From: DALYJJ01 sp031969915
GTDB lineage: Bacteria; Acidobacteriota; Terriglobia; Bryobacterales; Bryobacteraceae
Length of the DNA: 16,502 nt
Reading direction: 5' to 3'
NCBI GenBank assembly: GCA_031969915.1
Contig: DALYJJ010000129.1
Coordinates: 1-16,502 of the forward strand
The notes beneath the pieces were generated by a model. That model worked only from the letters and a program-made list of their open reading frames with translations, searched no databases and was not told the origin of the DNA. Below, piece by piece: positions 1 through 7,017 of this stretch. The stretch's first letter is position 1; the number at the start of each line of letters is the position of its first letter. A program made the position numbers and the translations under genes.

Positions 1-1
1 G

Positions 2-604
2 CGGGCCATCTCGCGCGAGCTGCACGACGAAGTAGGGCAGATGCTCACCGGGCTGCGCATGGACCTGCGCGCCCTGCAAAAAGCCCAGCGGGCGGATCCG
101 GCGCGATTCGATGAGCGGATCGAGGAGACGCGCGTGGTGCTGGAGCAGACGCTGCAGGCGGTGCGGGACATCGCGATGGGGCTGCGGCCGTCGATGCTCG
201 ACGATCTCGGTTTGGAGGCGGCGCTGGAATGGCAGGTGCGGGACTTCGAGCGGCGGCACGAGATTGCGGTGACGCTTCAGGTGGAGACAACCCTGGACGA
301 ACTGCCGGACCGGTACCGGACGAACCTCTATCGCATCGTCCAGGAGGCGCTCACGAACTGCGCGCGGCACGCGAAGGCGCGCTCGGCGACGATTCGTATC
401 CACCGGGACGAGGACGGAGCGCTACGGCTGCGGATTGAGGACGACGGTATCGGTATCACAGGGAAGCCCACGGCGGGTCTGGGACTGATCGGGATTCAGG
501 AGCGAGTGCGTGAGCTGGGCGGCGCCGTGCGGGTGGAATCGCTGCGGGGCAAAGGGACGGCGCTGGACGTGGCGCTTGACGCTGAGGTGGCGCAGCATGG
601 ATGA
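2..604 (+). CDS. Sensor histidine kinase, NarL/DesK type (3' part; start lies upstream of the window)
   Basis: This is the catalytic end of a two-component sensor kinase that autophosphorylates on His and passes the phosphate to the response regulator encoded next. The reading frame is open from base 2, so the gene is cut by the window edge, and the ATG at 41 is internal. An HisKA_3-type H-box (ELHDEVGQ) puts the phosphoacceptor His at bases 23-25. The HATPase_c part follows: an N-box (EALTNCARHA, Asn at 356-358), a G1 box (DDGIGI) and a G2-like box (GLGLIGIQERV). No sensor domain is visible, so the stimulus is unknown. The last 8 bases overlap the response regulator start, which is typical of a co-translated cognate pair. 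The family assignment is secure from the motifs. Confidence 0.93.
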   Translation, partial: RAISRELHDEVGQMLTGLRMDLRALQKAQRADPARFDERIEETRVVLEQTLQAVRDIAMGLRPSMLDDLGLEAALEWQVRDFERRHEIAVTLQVETTLDELPDRYRTNLYRIVQEALTNCARHAKARSATIRIHRDEDGALRLRIEDDGIGITGKPTAGLGLIGIQERVRELGGAVRVESLRGKGTALDVALDAEVAQHG

Positions 605-1250
605 AGTGCGCATCCTGCTGGCGGACGACCACAGCATCGTGCGCAAGGGGCTGCGCTCGACGCTGGAGGAGGAGCGCGGGTACGCGGTGGTGGGGGAGGC
701 ATCGAATGGGCGGGAGGTGGTGCGGCTGGCCGAGCAGTTGAAGCCGGACGTGGCGATCGTGGACATCGGCATGCCGCAGCTCAATGGCATCGACGCGACC
801 GGACAGATCCAGAAGGTGAGTCCGGGGACGCGCGTGATGATTCTGAGCATGCACTCGGACGAGACCTACATCCTGCGCGCGTTGACCGCGGGGGCGAAAG
901 CGTACCTATTGAAAGACACGGCGGAGAACGACGTGCTGCCCGCGGTGCGGGCGGTGGTGCAAGGGAAGGCGTATTTCAGTCCGGCGATCGCGCAGACTCT
1001 ATTAGAAGACTATGTGGGCTTCCTGCGGCGGCGCGGGATGGACGATTCCTACGCGCTGTTGACGGACCGTGAGCGCGAGGTTCTGCAGTTGCTGGCCGAG
1101 GGGAGATCGAATAAGGAAGCGGCGCAAGTACTGGGGCTGGGCGTGTCGACGGTGGAGACGCACCGCATGAACCTGATGCAGAAGTTGAACCTGCACAGCA
1201 CGGCGGAGATTGTGCTGTACGCGGTGCGGAAGCGGATTATCAGCGGGTGA
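597..1250 (+). CDS. NarL/FixJ-type response regulator (REC + LuxR HTH)
   Basis: This is a DNA-binding response regulator of 217 residues, a normal length for the NarL family. The start at 597 (MDEVRILLADDH) gives a standard receiver N-terminus and follows a GAGG-containing stretch; an upstream in-frame ATG would only add 29 arginine- and tryptophan-rich residues that do not resemble the family. The receiver domain (about 1-120) has the acidic pair D10/D11, phosphoacceptor D56 in VDIGMP, and K106 in YLLKD. The LuxR-type helix-turn-helix occupies about 150-212 (LTDREREVLQLLAEGRSNKE, then VSTVETHRMNLMQKL). It should be phosphorylated by the kinase whose gene it overlaps. The regulon cannot be read from this sequence. 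Confidence 0.95.
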   Translation: MDEVRILLADDHSIVRKGLRSTLEEERGYAVVGEASNGREVVRLAEQLKPDVAIVDIGMPQLNGIDATGQIQKVSPGTRVMILSMHSDETYILRALTAGAKAYLLKDTAENDVLPAVRAVVQGKAYFSPAIAQTLLEDYVGFLRRRGMDDSYALLTDREREVLQLLAEGRSNKEAAQVLGLGVSTVETHRMNLMQKLNLHSTAEIVLYAVRKRIISG

Positions 1251-1257
1251 GGCGGCG

Positions 1258-1297
1258 CCTCCGCTCGGGTACGGGTGCCCGAAGGCGGGAGCGAGGG
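1258..1297 (+). terminator. Possible GC-rich hairpin downstream of the two-component genes
   Basis: CCTCCGCTC (1258-1266) pairs with GAGCGAGG (1289-1296) with one bulged base. The enclosed loop contains a further small inverted repeat, TCGGG (1265-1269) / CCCGA (1278-1282), which would compete for two bases. No T-tract follows, so a role as an intrinsic terminator is uncertain. It may simply be structure in GC-rich DNA. Confidence 0.25.
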
Positions 1298-1554
1298 CCC
1301 GGCGCCCCCGAAGCGCGTGGGGAGGCCGTCCGGCCGCGTGTGGTGACAGTCCGAATACAAAGCTAAGCTTTCCTAAGAAAAGTGTTGCCCGGCCCGCACG
1401 GTTCTGAGAAAATAACTCGACAGTTTGCATTCGCAGTTGTTCGCGCAGTCGCTCGCCCGGGTTTCTGGCCATTCCCACCGCGGTAAAAAGCGACCGGTGG
1501 AGATGTGTGCCTGAGGTTCGGGACGCCCCGGCTGACGGACGGGAAAGACGTATT

Positions 1555-1559
1555 AGGAG
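1555..1559 (+). promoter_or_regulatory. Ribosome binding site deciding the cold-shock protein start
   Basis: AGGAG at 1555-1559 abuts the ATG at 1560 with no spacer, which is too close for initiation. It lies nine bases before the in-frame GTG at 1569. This favours the GTG as the true start. Confidence 0.55.
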
Positions 1560-1568
1560 ATGGAAGTA

Positions 1569-1772
1569 GTGAGAGAAAAAGGTGTTGTGAAATGGTTCAA
1601 CGCCGCTAAGGGCTACGGCTTCATTCAGCGGTCCAGCGGTGAGGACGTGTTTGTCCACTTTTCCGCCATCCAGATGTCCGGCTACCGGACCCTTGAGGAG
1701 GGCTTGGAGGTGGAGTTCGAGGTCAAGCGGGGTCCGAAGGGCCTGCAGGCCGAGAACGTCTCTCGGGGCTAG
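1569..1772 (+). CDS. cspA: Cold-shock protein, CspA family (single cold-shock domain)
   Basis: This is a small cytoplasmic single-stranded RNA/DNA-binding protein that melts RNA secondary structure, often during cold or stress. From the GTG at 1569 it has 67 residues, the usual length of a stand-alone cold-shock domain; starting at the ATG at 1560 would add three residues. RNP1 is KGYGFI (14-19) and RNP2 is VFVHF (27-31); the N-terminal GVVKWFN and the C-terminal GPKGLQAENV are also typical. It is monocistronic: a leader of about 300 gene-free bases precedes it and a strong terminator follows. Family members are numerous, so the symbol marks the family, not a specific paralogue. Confidence 0.95.
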   Translation: MREKGVVKWFNAAKGYGFIQRSSGEDVFVHFSAIQMSGYRTLEEGLEVEFEVKRGPKGLQAENVSRG

Positions 1773-1804
1773 TTCAGAAAGAGCGATACCGCGACGTTTC
1801 GCGA

Positions 1805-1844
1805 AAGAGGGGCCGCCCGGCGGGCGGCCCTTTTCGTTTTTTAT
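1805..1844 (+). terminator. Strong intrinsic terminator of the cold-shock gene
   Basis: A perfect 9-bp stem, GGGCCGCCC (1810-1818) with GGGCGGCCC (1822-1830), closes a 3-base loop. It is followed by the T-rich tract TTTTCGTTTTTTATT (1831-1845). The purine-rich bases before the stem (GAAAGAG) can partly pair with the first Ts. This is a textbook Rho-independent terminator in the + direction. Confidence 0.9.
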
Positions 1845-1934
1845 TCTAATAACTTCCATCGTTTGGGCACGACCGGCATCCATTGCTACATATGAGACCG
1901 ACGCGGCCCTGTCGCCGTGAAACGAGGTAGAGCG

Positions 1935-2876
1935 ATGAGTACGCCCGGCTGGATGAAAGCGGTGCTGGCGCTGGCAGGCGCCTACAACCTGATCTGGGGT
2001 GCATCCGTGGTGTTGTTTCCCGGGTACTGGTTCGCGTTGGCGGGGATGACGCCGCCCAACTACCCGGAGATCTGGCAGTGCGTGGGGATGATCGTCGGGG
2101 TGTACGGAATCGGCTACCTGGCGGCGGCGTCGAACCCGCTGGTGCATTGGCCGATCGTGCTGGTGGGCCTGCTGGGCAAGATCCTCGGCCCGATCGGCTT
2201 TTATCAGGCGGCGGCAGCGGGGCGGTTCCCCTGGGCGGCGGGCTGGACGATCGTCACCAACGACCTGATCTGGTGGATCCCGTTTGGAGCGATCCTGGCG
2301 GCGGCGTACCGGTCGCAGTTGAACGAGAAGCGGATCGCGGCGCCGGAAATAATGCGCATGGCGATGAAGGCGCGCACTCAGCAGGGCGTTTCAGTGGATG
2401 AGATTTCGCGGCTGCATCCCGTGCTGCTGGTGTTTCTGCGGCACGCGGGCTGTACCTTCTGCCGGGAGGCGTTGGCGGATCTGGCGGCGCATCGCCAGGC
2501 GATTGACGCCAGCGGTACGCGGATCGTTATGGTCTCGATGAGCCCGGAGGAGCGGCTGAAGCCCTTCCTGGCGAAGTACGGGTTGGACGATTTGCCGCGG
2601 GTGAGCGACGGACGGCGGAACCTGTACCGGGCGTTCGGACTGCGGCGCGGCGGCATGGCTGACCTGTTCGGACCGAAAGTCTGGATCCGCGGATTCCAGG
2701 CGGGGATCCTGGGGCGGCACGGCGTGGGCTGGCTGGACGGGGACGGATTCCAGATGCCGGGCGTGTTCCTGGTCTATCACGGCGAAGTGATTCGCTCCTA
2801 CCGGCACCAGAGCGCGGCGGACCGTCCGAACTACGTGCACATGGTCACCGACGCCCAATTCAACTACCGGCCGTAG
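1935..2876 (+). CDS. Membrane protein fused to a SelL/AhpC-TSA_2-like thiol redox domain
   Basis: This protein has 313 residues. The ATG at 1935 is chosen because GAGGT (1923-1927) sits seven bases upstream; an in-frame GTG at 1917 would have a poorer context. Residues 1-127 form a hydrophobic domain with about four membrane helices (roughly 7-35, 47-66, 72-92, 105-126). Residues about 135-313 resemble the peroxiredoxin-like AhpC-TSA_2/SelL-related group of the thioredoxin fold: LLVFLRHAGCTFCREAL with C173 and C176 in a CxxC, then a RIVMVSMSPEE strand, a YRAFGL segment and a PGVFLV segment near the C-terminus. In selenoprotein L the matching motif is UxxU; here both positions are ordinary Cys codons. 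The likely role is membrane-tethered thiol-disulfide or peroxide chemistry, with unknown substrate. Whether the redox domain faces the cytoplasm is not determined; an even number of helices would put it on the same side as the N-terminus. It stands alone, after a terminator and 51 bases before the next gene. Confidence 0.75.
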   Translation: MSTPGWMKAVLALAGAYNLIWGASVVLFPGYWFALAGMTPPNYPEIWQCVGMIVGVYGIGYLAAASNPLVHWPIVLVGLLGKILGPIGFYQAAAAGRFPWAAGWTIVTNDLIWWIPFGAILAAAYRSQLNEKRIAAPEIMRMAMKARTQQGVSVDEISRLHPVLLVFLRHAGCTFCREALADLAAHRQAIDASGTRIVMVSMSPEERLKPFLAKYGLDDLPRVSDGRRNLYRAFGLRRGGMADLFGPKVWIRGFQAGILGRHGVGWLDGDGFQMPGVFLVYHGEVIRSYRHQSAADRPNYVHMVTDAQFNYRP

Positions 2877-2927
2877 AGGAGCGAGGGTTTTAGAGGCTTC
2901 TGGTATGGTGAGGGTGAAGGAAGCCGC

Positions 2928-4034
2928 ATGCAGCCCACGCGACCGACGGAACGGCCTTCGCATTCTCCCGGCACGCTCGGCGTAATTCGCTTGGGCGGCG
3001 TCCCGATCCGGGTCCATTTCACGTTCGTTTTGCTGTTTGCCTTCCTCCTGGTATTCGGGTTCGAGAGCCAATCCGGGGCTGCGATCGCGGGCTACATTGC
3101 CGCCTTGTTCGCCTCGGTGCTGCTGCACGAACTGGGGCACGCCCTGGTGGCGAAGCGCTACGGCATTCGGACGTTGGAGATCGTGATGTACCCGATCGGT
3201 GGCGTGGCGCGCGTGGAGCGGAGTCCGAAGGCGCGCGAGGAGTTCTGGATTGCGATCGCGGGCCCGGCGGTGAACCTGGCGATCGCGGGGGCCCTGTTCG
3301 GCGTGTTGTTGGCGCAGGGGACATGGCAGCCGATCGAAGGGCTGGGCAAGGCGACGGACGCGAACCTGCTGCAGCGGATCGCCGTGGGCAACCTGGTCCT
3401 GGCGATGTTCAACCTGCTCCCGGCGTTTCCCATGGACGGCGGGAGAATTCTGCGCTCGCTGGTGGCGTTGAAGGTAGGTGAGGACGAAGCGACGCGGATC
3501 GCCTCTCGCGCGGGGCAGTACCTGGCGGTCGCAATCGGCCTGTATGGGCTGATCTCCATGCAGTTCATGCTCGTGTTTGTCGCCTTTTTCGTCTACCTGG
3601 GCGCGGCGCAGGAGGGATGGATGGCGCGGGGGCGGATTCTGATCGCGGGCGCGAAGGCCAGGGACGCGATGCTCACGGACTTCAAGACGCTCTCGCACGG
3701 GGACACGATTCGGGAGGCGGCGGAGATGCTGCTCGCGACTTCGCAGCAGGATTTTCCCGTGCTGCATGGGGAGCAGGTGGTGGGTCTGTTGAGCCGGTCG
3801 GCGCTGATGCGCACCCTGGCGAGCGAGGGGCCGGACGGGTACGTGGCGGCGGCGATGGATCGGGAACCGTTGATCTTCGAGCCGGGGGCGGATCTCAGCG
3901 TGGCGCTGGCGAAACTGACCCCGGCGGCGGCGGCGTTGGTGATGGAAGACGGCCGGCTGGTGGGGATGTTGACGACGGAGAACCTGTCCGAACTGCTGGT
4001 GCTGCGCAGCATGGGGCTATCACGGAAACGGTAA
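2928..4034 (+). CDS. M50 site-2-protease-like zinc metalloprotease with C-terminal CBS region
   Basis: This is an integral membrane metalloprotease of 368 residues. The zinc motif HELGH (67-71) lies in a membrane segment, and the third ligand is expected to be D170 in NLLPAFPMDGGR (162-173). Hydrophobic segments fall at about 30-45, 52-70, 106-130, 150-166 and 197-226. Residues about 246-360 look like a CBS pair (RDAMLTDFKTLSHGDTIREA; VLHGEQVVGLLSR; VMEDGRLVGMLTTENL). CBS domains usually bind adenine nucleotides or related ligands, so protease activity may respond to energy state. The combination matches the bacterial SpoIVFB-like M50B group. Its substrate is unknown; anti-sigma factors are typical for relatives. 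GAAGGA (2916-2921) lies six bases before the ATG. Its stop shares one base with the start of the next gene (TAATG), which suggests translational coupling. Confidence 0.9.
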   Translation: MQPTRPTERPSHSPGTLGVIRLGGVPIRVHFTFVLLFAFLLVFGFESQSGAAIAGYIAALFASVLLHELGHALVAKRYGIRTLEIVMYPIGGVARVERSPKAREEFWIAIAGPAVNLAIAGALFGVLLAQGTWQPIEGLGKATDANLLQRIAVGNLVLAMFNLLPAFPMDGGRILRSLVALKVGEDEATRIASRAGQYLAVAIGLYGLISMQFMLVFVAFFVYLGAAQEGWMARGRILIAGAKARDAMLTDFKTLSHGDTIREAAEMLLATSQQDFPVLHGEQVVGLLSRSALMRTLASEGPDGYVAAAMDREPLIFEPGADLSVALAKLTPAAAALVMEDGRLVGMLTTENLSELLVLRSMGLSRKR

Positions 4035-5260
4035 TGGCGCAAACGGACGTAGTGATTGTAGGGGCCGGGCTGGCCGGGTTGTGCTGCGGGCTGGCGCTGT
4101 CGGAGCGCGGTGTGAGCGTGCGGATCGTCGAGGCGTCGGACGGCGTTGGCGGACGCATTCGCACGGACCACTTCGAGGGATTCCTGCTGGACCGGGGCTT
4201 CCAGGTGTTGCTGACGGCCTACCCGGAGGCGCGGCGGCTGCTGGATTACCCAGCGCTGGATCTGCAAGCGTTTGAGCCCGGGGCGCTGGTGCAGTTCAAC
4301 GGGGACCGCTACAAGGTGGTGGACCCCTGGCGGAAGCCGATGGAGGCCCTGGGCACGGTGTTCAGCCCGATCGGCACGGCGGCCGACAAGCTGCTCGTCG
4401 CCCGCCTGCGTTCGCAGGTGATGAAGGGCGACTACCGGGAGTTGTTCCTTAGATCGGAGACGACCACGGAAGCGCGGCTGACGGAGGCCGGGTTTACCGC
4501 GTCGATGATCGACCGTTTCTTCCGGCCCTTCTTCGGGGGGATTCTGCTCGACTCGGGGCTGGGTGTTTCGAGCCGCATGTTCGACTTCGTCTTTCGCATG
4601 CTGGCGTGCGGCGACAACGCACTGCCGGCGCGGGGCATGGAAGAGATCCCGAAGCAGTTGGCGGAGCGGCTACCGGCCGGTTCGCTGCGGCTGAACGCAG
4701 TGGCGGCCGGCGTGGACGCGGCGGGGGTGACGTTGGCGGACGGGGAGCGGGTGGAGGCGAACGCGGTGGTGGTGGCCTGCGACGCACCGCGGGCGGCGGA
4801 TTTCGCGCCGGCGGCCGCGGCGGTGGGCTCGCGCCGCGTGGCGTGCTTCTACTACGACGCGCCGGAGCCGCCGGTGGAAGGCGGCTGGCTGGTGCTGAAC
4901 GGAGACGGCACGGGGCCGATCAACAATCTGTGCGTGCCGAGCAGCGTCGCGCCGGCGTACGCGCCCCCGGGACGGGCGCTGGTTTCGGTGTCCGTGCTGA
5001 CGGAGGTGACCGACACCCAGGTGCGCGAGCAACTGGGGTACTGGTTCGGAGCCGGAGTGCGGGAGTGGACGCACCTGCGCACCTACCAGATTCGCCACGC
5101 GCAGCCCGCGGCGGCGGATCTGAGCGAAGACGGCAGGAGCGTTCGGGTGCGGCCGGGCCTGTACGTTGCGGGCGACCACGTCACCACGCCTTCCATCCAG
5201 GGCGCGATGGTGGCGGGGGCGCGGGCCGCGCAGGCGGTATTGGACGATGCCCGCGGCTAA
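4034..5260 (+). CDS. FAD-dependent amine-oxidase-type oxidoreductase (phytoene dehydrogenase-like)
   Basis: This flavoprotein has 408 residues. The N-terminal Rossmann motif is DVVIVGAGLAGLCCG (5-19), followed by the acidic E33 and the GGRIRTD motif (39-45) typical of the amine oxidase/phytoene desaturase/protoporphyrinogen oxidase superfamily. The C-terminal FAD-binding segment GLYVAGDHVTTPSIQGAM starts near 375. The middle part, which sets the substrate, is divergent, so the exact reaction is not assigned; oxidation or desaturation of a lipid, isoprenoid or amine is possible. There is no signal peptide or clear membrane anchor. The ATG at 4034 overlaps the preceding stop by one base, and the 3' end overlaps the next gene by 14 bases, so expression is probably coupled with both neighbours. 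Confidence 0.85.
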   Translation: MAQTDVVIVGAGLAGLCCGLALSERGVSVRIVEASDGVGGRIRTDHFEGFLLDRGFQVLLTAYPEARRLLDYPALDLQAFEPGALVQFNGDRYKVVDPWRKPMEALGTVFSPIGTAADKLLVARLRSQVMKGDYRELFLRSETTTEARLTEAGFTASMIDRFFRPFFGGILLDSGLGVSSRMFDFVFRMLACGDNALPARGMEEIPKQLAERLPAGSLRLNAVAAGVDAAGVTLADGERVEANAVVVACDAPRAADFAPAAAAVGSRRVACFYYDAPEPPVEGGWLVLNGDGTGPINNLCVPSSVAPAYAPPGRALVSVSVLTEVTDTQVREQLGYWFGAGVREWTHLRTYQIRHAQPAAADLSEDGRSVRVRPGLYVAGDHVTTPSIQGAMVAGARAAQAVLDDARG

Positions 5261-5765
5261 CGCGGTGTTCGTCGTGCACCTGGCGGCGACGCTGTTCATG
5301 ACAGGGTTGATCTGGTTCGTGCAGGTGGTGCACTATCCGCTGTTCGCGCAGGTGGGCGCGGCGGGGTTCGCCGCCTACGAAGCGGCGCACACCGCACGGA
5401 CAACGCTGGTGGTGGCGCCGGCGATGCTGGTGGAGGCGGCGACGGCAGTGCTGCTGCTGGCCGTGCGGCCGGCCTGCGCGCCGGGTTGGGCATTGTGGGC
5501 CGGCGCGGGGCTGGCGGCGGTGAACTGGTTCTCCACCGCGCTGCTGCAGGTCCCTCGGCACGAGATCCTGGCGGCGGGCTTCGATGCCGAGGCGCATCGC
5601 TTCTTGGTCGCGAGCAACTGGGTGCGAACCGCGGCCTGGACCGCGCGCGCTATGCTGGTGCTTTGGCTGGCGGCCCGCATCATGGCCGCGCCCGAGGGAC
5701 TGGAATGCACCGGGTGGTCATCGTCGGAGGAGGCTTCGGGGGTCTCTACGCCGCGCTCGCGCTGA
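5247..5765 (+). CDS. Small four-helix membrane protein of unknown function
   Basis: I do not recognise the family with certainty. The predicted protein has 172 residues from the ATG at 5247, which lies inside the 3' end of the flavoprotein gene; a longer frame from 5166 adds an arginine-rich stretch unlike a real N-terminus. Four hydrophobic segments are visible (about 7-28, 51-72, 79-99, 126-147). Conserved-looking polar and aromatic residues lie between them (WFVQVVHYPLF, YEAAHTARTT, LQVPRHE). The repeated His, Tyr and Arg at membrane borders resemble small membrane proteins linked to redox functions, but this is only inference. The last 61 bases overlap the NADH dehydrogenase start, so the last 20 residues, which are polar and serine-rich, share DNA with that gene's FAD-binding motif. 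Confidence 0.7.
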   Translation: MPAANAVFVVHLAATLFMTGLIWFVQVVHYPLFAQVGAAGFAAYEAAHTARTTLVVAPAMLVEAATAVLLLAVRPACAPGWALWAGAGLAAVNWFSTALLQVPRHEILAAGFDAEAHRFLVASNWVRTAAWTARAMLVLWLAARIMAAPEGLECTGWSSSEEASGVSTPRSR

Positions 5766-7015
5766 AGCATGCGCCGGTGCGCGTGACAGTGATCGACCGC
5801 CGCAACTTTCATCTATTTCAACCGCTGCTCTACCAGGTGGCCACCGGCGGGCTCTCGCCGGGCGACATAGCGGCGCCGCTGCGCTGGGTGCTGCGTTCGC
5901 ATCGCAACACCGACGTCCTTTTGGCCGAAGTGCGTGGCTTCGACGTCGCCGGGCGGCGGGTGCTCATCGAAGAGGGCAACGGCGAGGTGGGCTACGACAC
6001 GCTGATCGTGGCCACCGGCGCCACGCATCACTACTTCGGCCAGGGTGCATGGGAGCGTTTCGCGCCGGGTCTGAAGACGATCGAAGATGCCACCGAAATC
6101 CGGCGCAAGGTGCTGGTGGCGTTCGAAGCGGCTGAGCGGGAGAACGACCCGGAGCGGCGGGCGGCCTGGCTGACCTTTGTGATCGTGGGCGGCGGGCCCA
6201 CGGGCGTGGAGTTGGCCGGCTCGCTCGGGGAGATCTCACGCGACACGATGCGTTCGGACTTCCGGCGGATTCGAACCGAGGAATCGCGCATCCTGCTGCT
6301 GGACGCCGGGCCGCGGATCCTGCCAAGCTATCCCGCGGCGCTTTCGGCGGAGGCGGAGCGGGCGCTGATCCGGCTGGGCGTGCGAACGCGGACGGGCGCG
6401 CGCGTGACCGCCGTGGACGATGGCGGCGTGAGCGTCGAATTGGCCGGTGACGGACGGGTGGAGCGGATCGCCTCGCGAACCGTTCTGTGGGCGGCCGGCG
6501 TAGCCGCATCGCCCTTGGGGCGGGTGTTGGCGGAGCGGTCCGGAGTGGAAGTGGATCGCGTGGGGCGCATCGCGGTGGGGCCCGGCCTCGCCGTGCCGGG
6601 ACATCCAGAGATCTTCGTGATTGGAGACCTGGCGCGAGTGGAGCAGGACGGCGCACTGGTACCGGGTGTGGCGCCGGCGGCGATGCAGATGGGCGGGTAT
6701 GTAGGCCGGGTGATCGCAGCGCGGACGGCCGGGCGCGCCGCTCCCGAGCCATTCCGGTATTTCGACAAGGGATCCCTGGCGACCATCGGGCGGCGCGCGG
6801 CGGTGGCGGACTTCGGACGGCTGCGCTTCGGCGGCGTGGTGGCGTGGCTATTGTGGCTGTTCATCCACCTGATGTACCTCGTGGGATTCCAGAACCGCGT
6901 GATCGTGTTCATCAAGTGGGCGGTGAGTTACTTCACGTTCAACCGCGGCGCGCGGTTGATCACGGGCGAGGCGGGAGTGTTGCCCTCGGTAGCCGAGCGG
7001 CTGGAAACGGAGTGA
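5705..7015 (+). CDS. ndh: Type II NADH dehydrogenase (NDH-2 family NAD(P)/FAD-dependent oxidoreductase)
   Basis: This non-proton-pumping enzyme oxidises NADH and reduces quinone at the cytoplasmic face of the membrane. It has 436 residues, normal for the family. The FAD-binding motif is VVIVGGGFGGLYAA (4-17), with acidic D31 after it; the NADH-binding motif is FVIVGGGPTGVELAG (158-172). The segment HLFQPLLYQVATGGLSP (36-52), the IFVIGD motif (303-308) and the quinone-site-like APAAMQMG (323-330) fit NDH-2. The C-terminus carries a hydrophobic stretch (about 377-410) ending in FNRGARLIT, the usual membrane-association region. The ATG at 5705 is fixed by the FAD motif starting at residue 4. It overlaps the preceding membrane protein gene by 61 bases and ends two bases before the DUF1080 gene. 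Confidence 0.93.
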   Translation: MHRVVIVGGGFGGLYAALALKHAPVRVTVIDRRNFHLFQPLLYQVATGGLSPGDIAAPLRWVLRSHRNTDVLLAEVRGFDVAGRRVLIEEGNGEVGYDTLIVATGATHHYFGQGAWERFAPGLKTIEDATEIRRKVLVAFEAAERENDPERRAAWLTFVIVGGGPTGVELAGSLGEISRDTMRSDFRRIRTEESRILLLDAGPRILPSYPAALSAEAERALIRLGVRTRTGARVTAVDDGGVSVELAGDGRVERIASRTVLWAAGVAASPLGRVLAERSGVEVDRVGRIAVGPGLAVPGHPEIFVIGDLARVEQDGALVPGVAPAAMQMGGYVGRVIAARTAGRAAPEPFRYFDKGSLATIGRRAAVADFGRLRFGGVVAWLLWLFIHLMYLVGFQNRVIVFIKWAVSYFTFNRGARLITGEAGVLPSVAERLETE

Positions 7016-7017
7016 CG

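Larger units (their letters stand above)
1251..1568 (+). promoter_or_regulatory. Gene-free stretch: probable promoter and long 5' leader of the cold-shock gene
   Basis: No convincing coding frame lies in these 318 bases. The first 80 bases are very GC-rich. They are followed by a distinctly AT-richer stretch (about 1355-1420), the likeliest place for the cold-shock gene promoter. A weak sigma70-like pair can be drawn there: TTGCCC at 1385-1390 and GAAAAT at 1408-1413, 17 bases apart. Further down, CCACCG (1475-1480) can pair with CGGTGG (1495-1500) around an A-rich loop. A leader of 100-150 bases with local structure resembles the long leaders known for enterobacterial cspA mRNAs, where folding changes with temperature. 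Here that role is inferred; only the absence of a gene and the inverted repeat are seen. Confidence 0.35.

Noticed and set aside
1365..1375. AAGCT-A-AGCTT palindrome in the cold-shock leader region
   Set aside because: It is a short 5-base arm repeat in an AT-rich stretch that is likely by chance and has no second copy.
1863..1892. TTGGGC / TACATA pair as a promoter for the membrane-redox fusion gene
   Set aside because: Each half matches only about three of six consensus bases, with an 18-base spacer. A promoter is expected here after the terminator, but this match is too weak to list.
1002..2147. Long minus-strand frame across the response regulator, leader and cold-shock gene
   Set aside because: It is the reverse frame of well-supported + genes, is rich in Arg, His and Pro, and matches no family; GC-rich DNA commonly leaves such frames open.
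1935..2876. Possible selenocysteine in the SelL-like domain
   Set aside because: Both positions of the CxxC are ordinary TGT/TGC codons, and there is no in-frame TGA in the gene.
2391..3767. 458-codon minus-strand frame opposite the redox fusion and the M50 protease
   Set aside because: It overlaps two motif-confirmed genes completely, and its composition (Arg, His, Gln, Pro) is that of a shadow frame.
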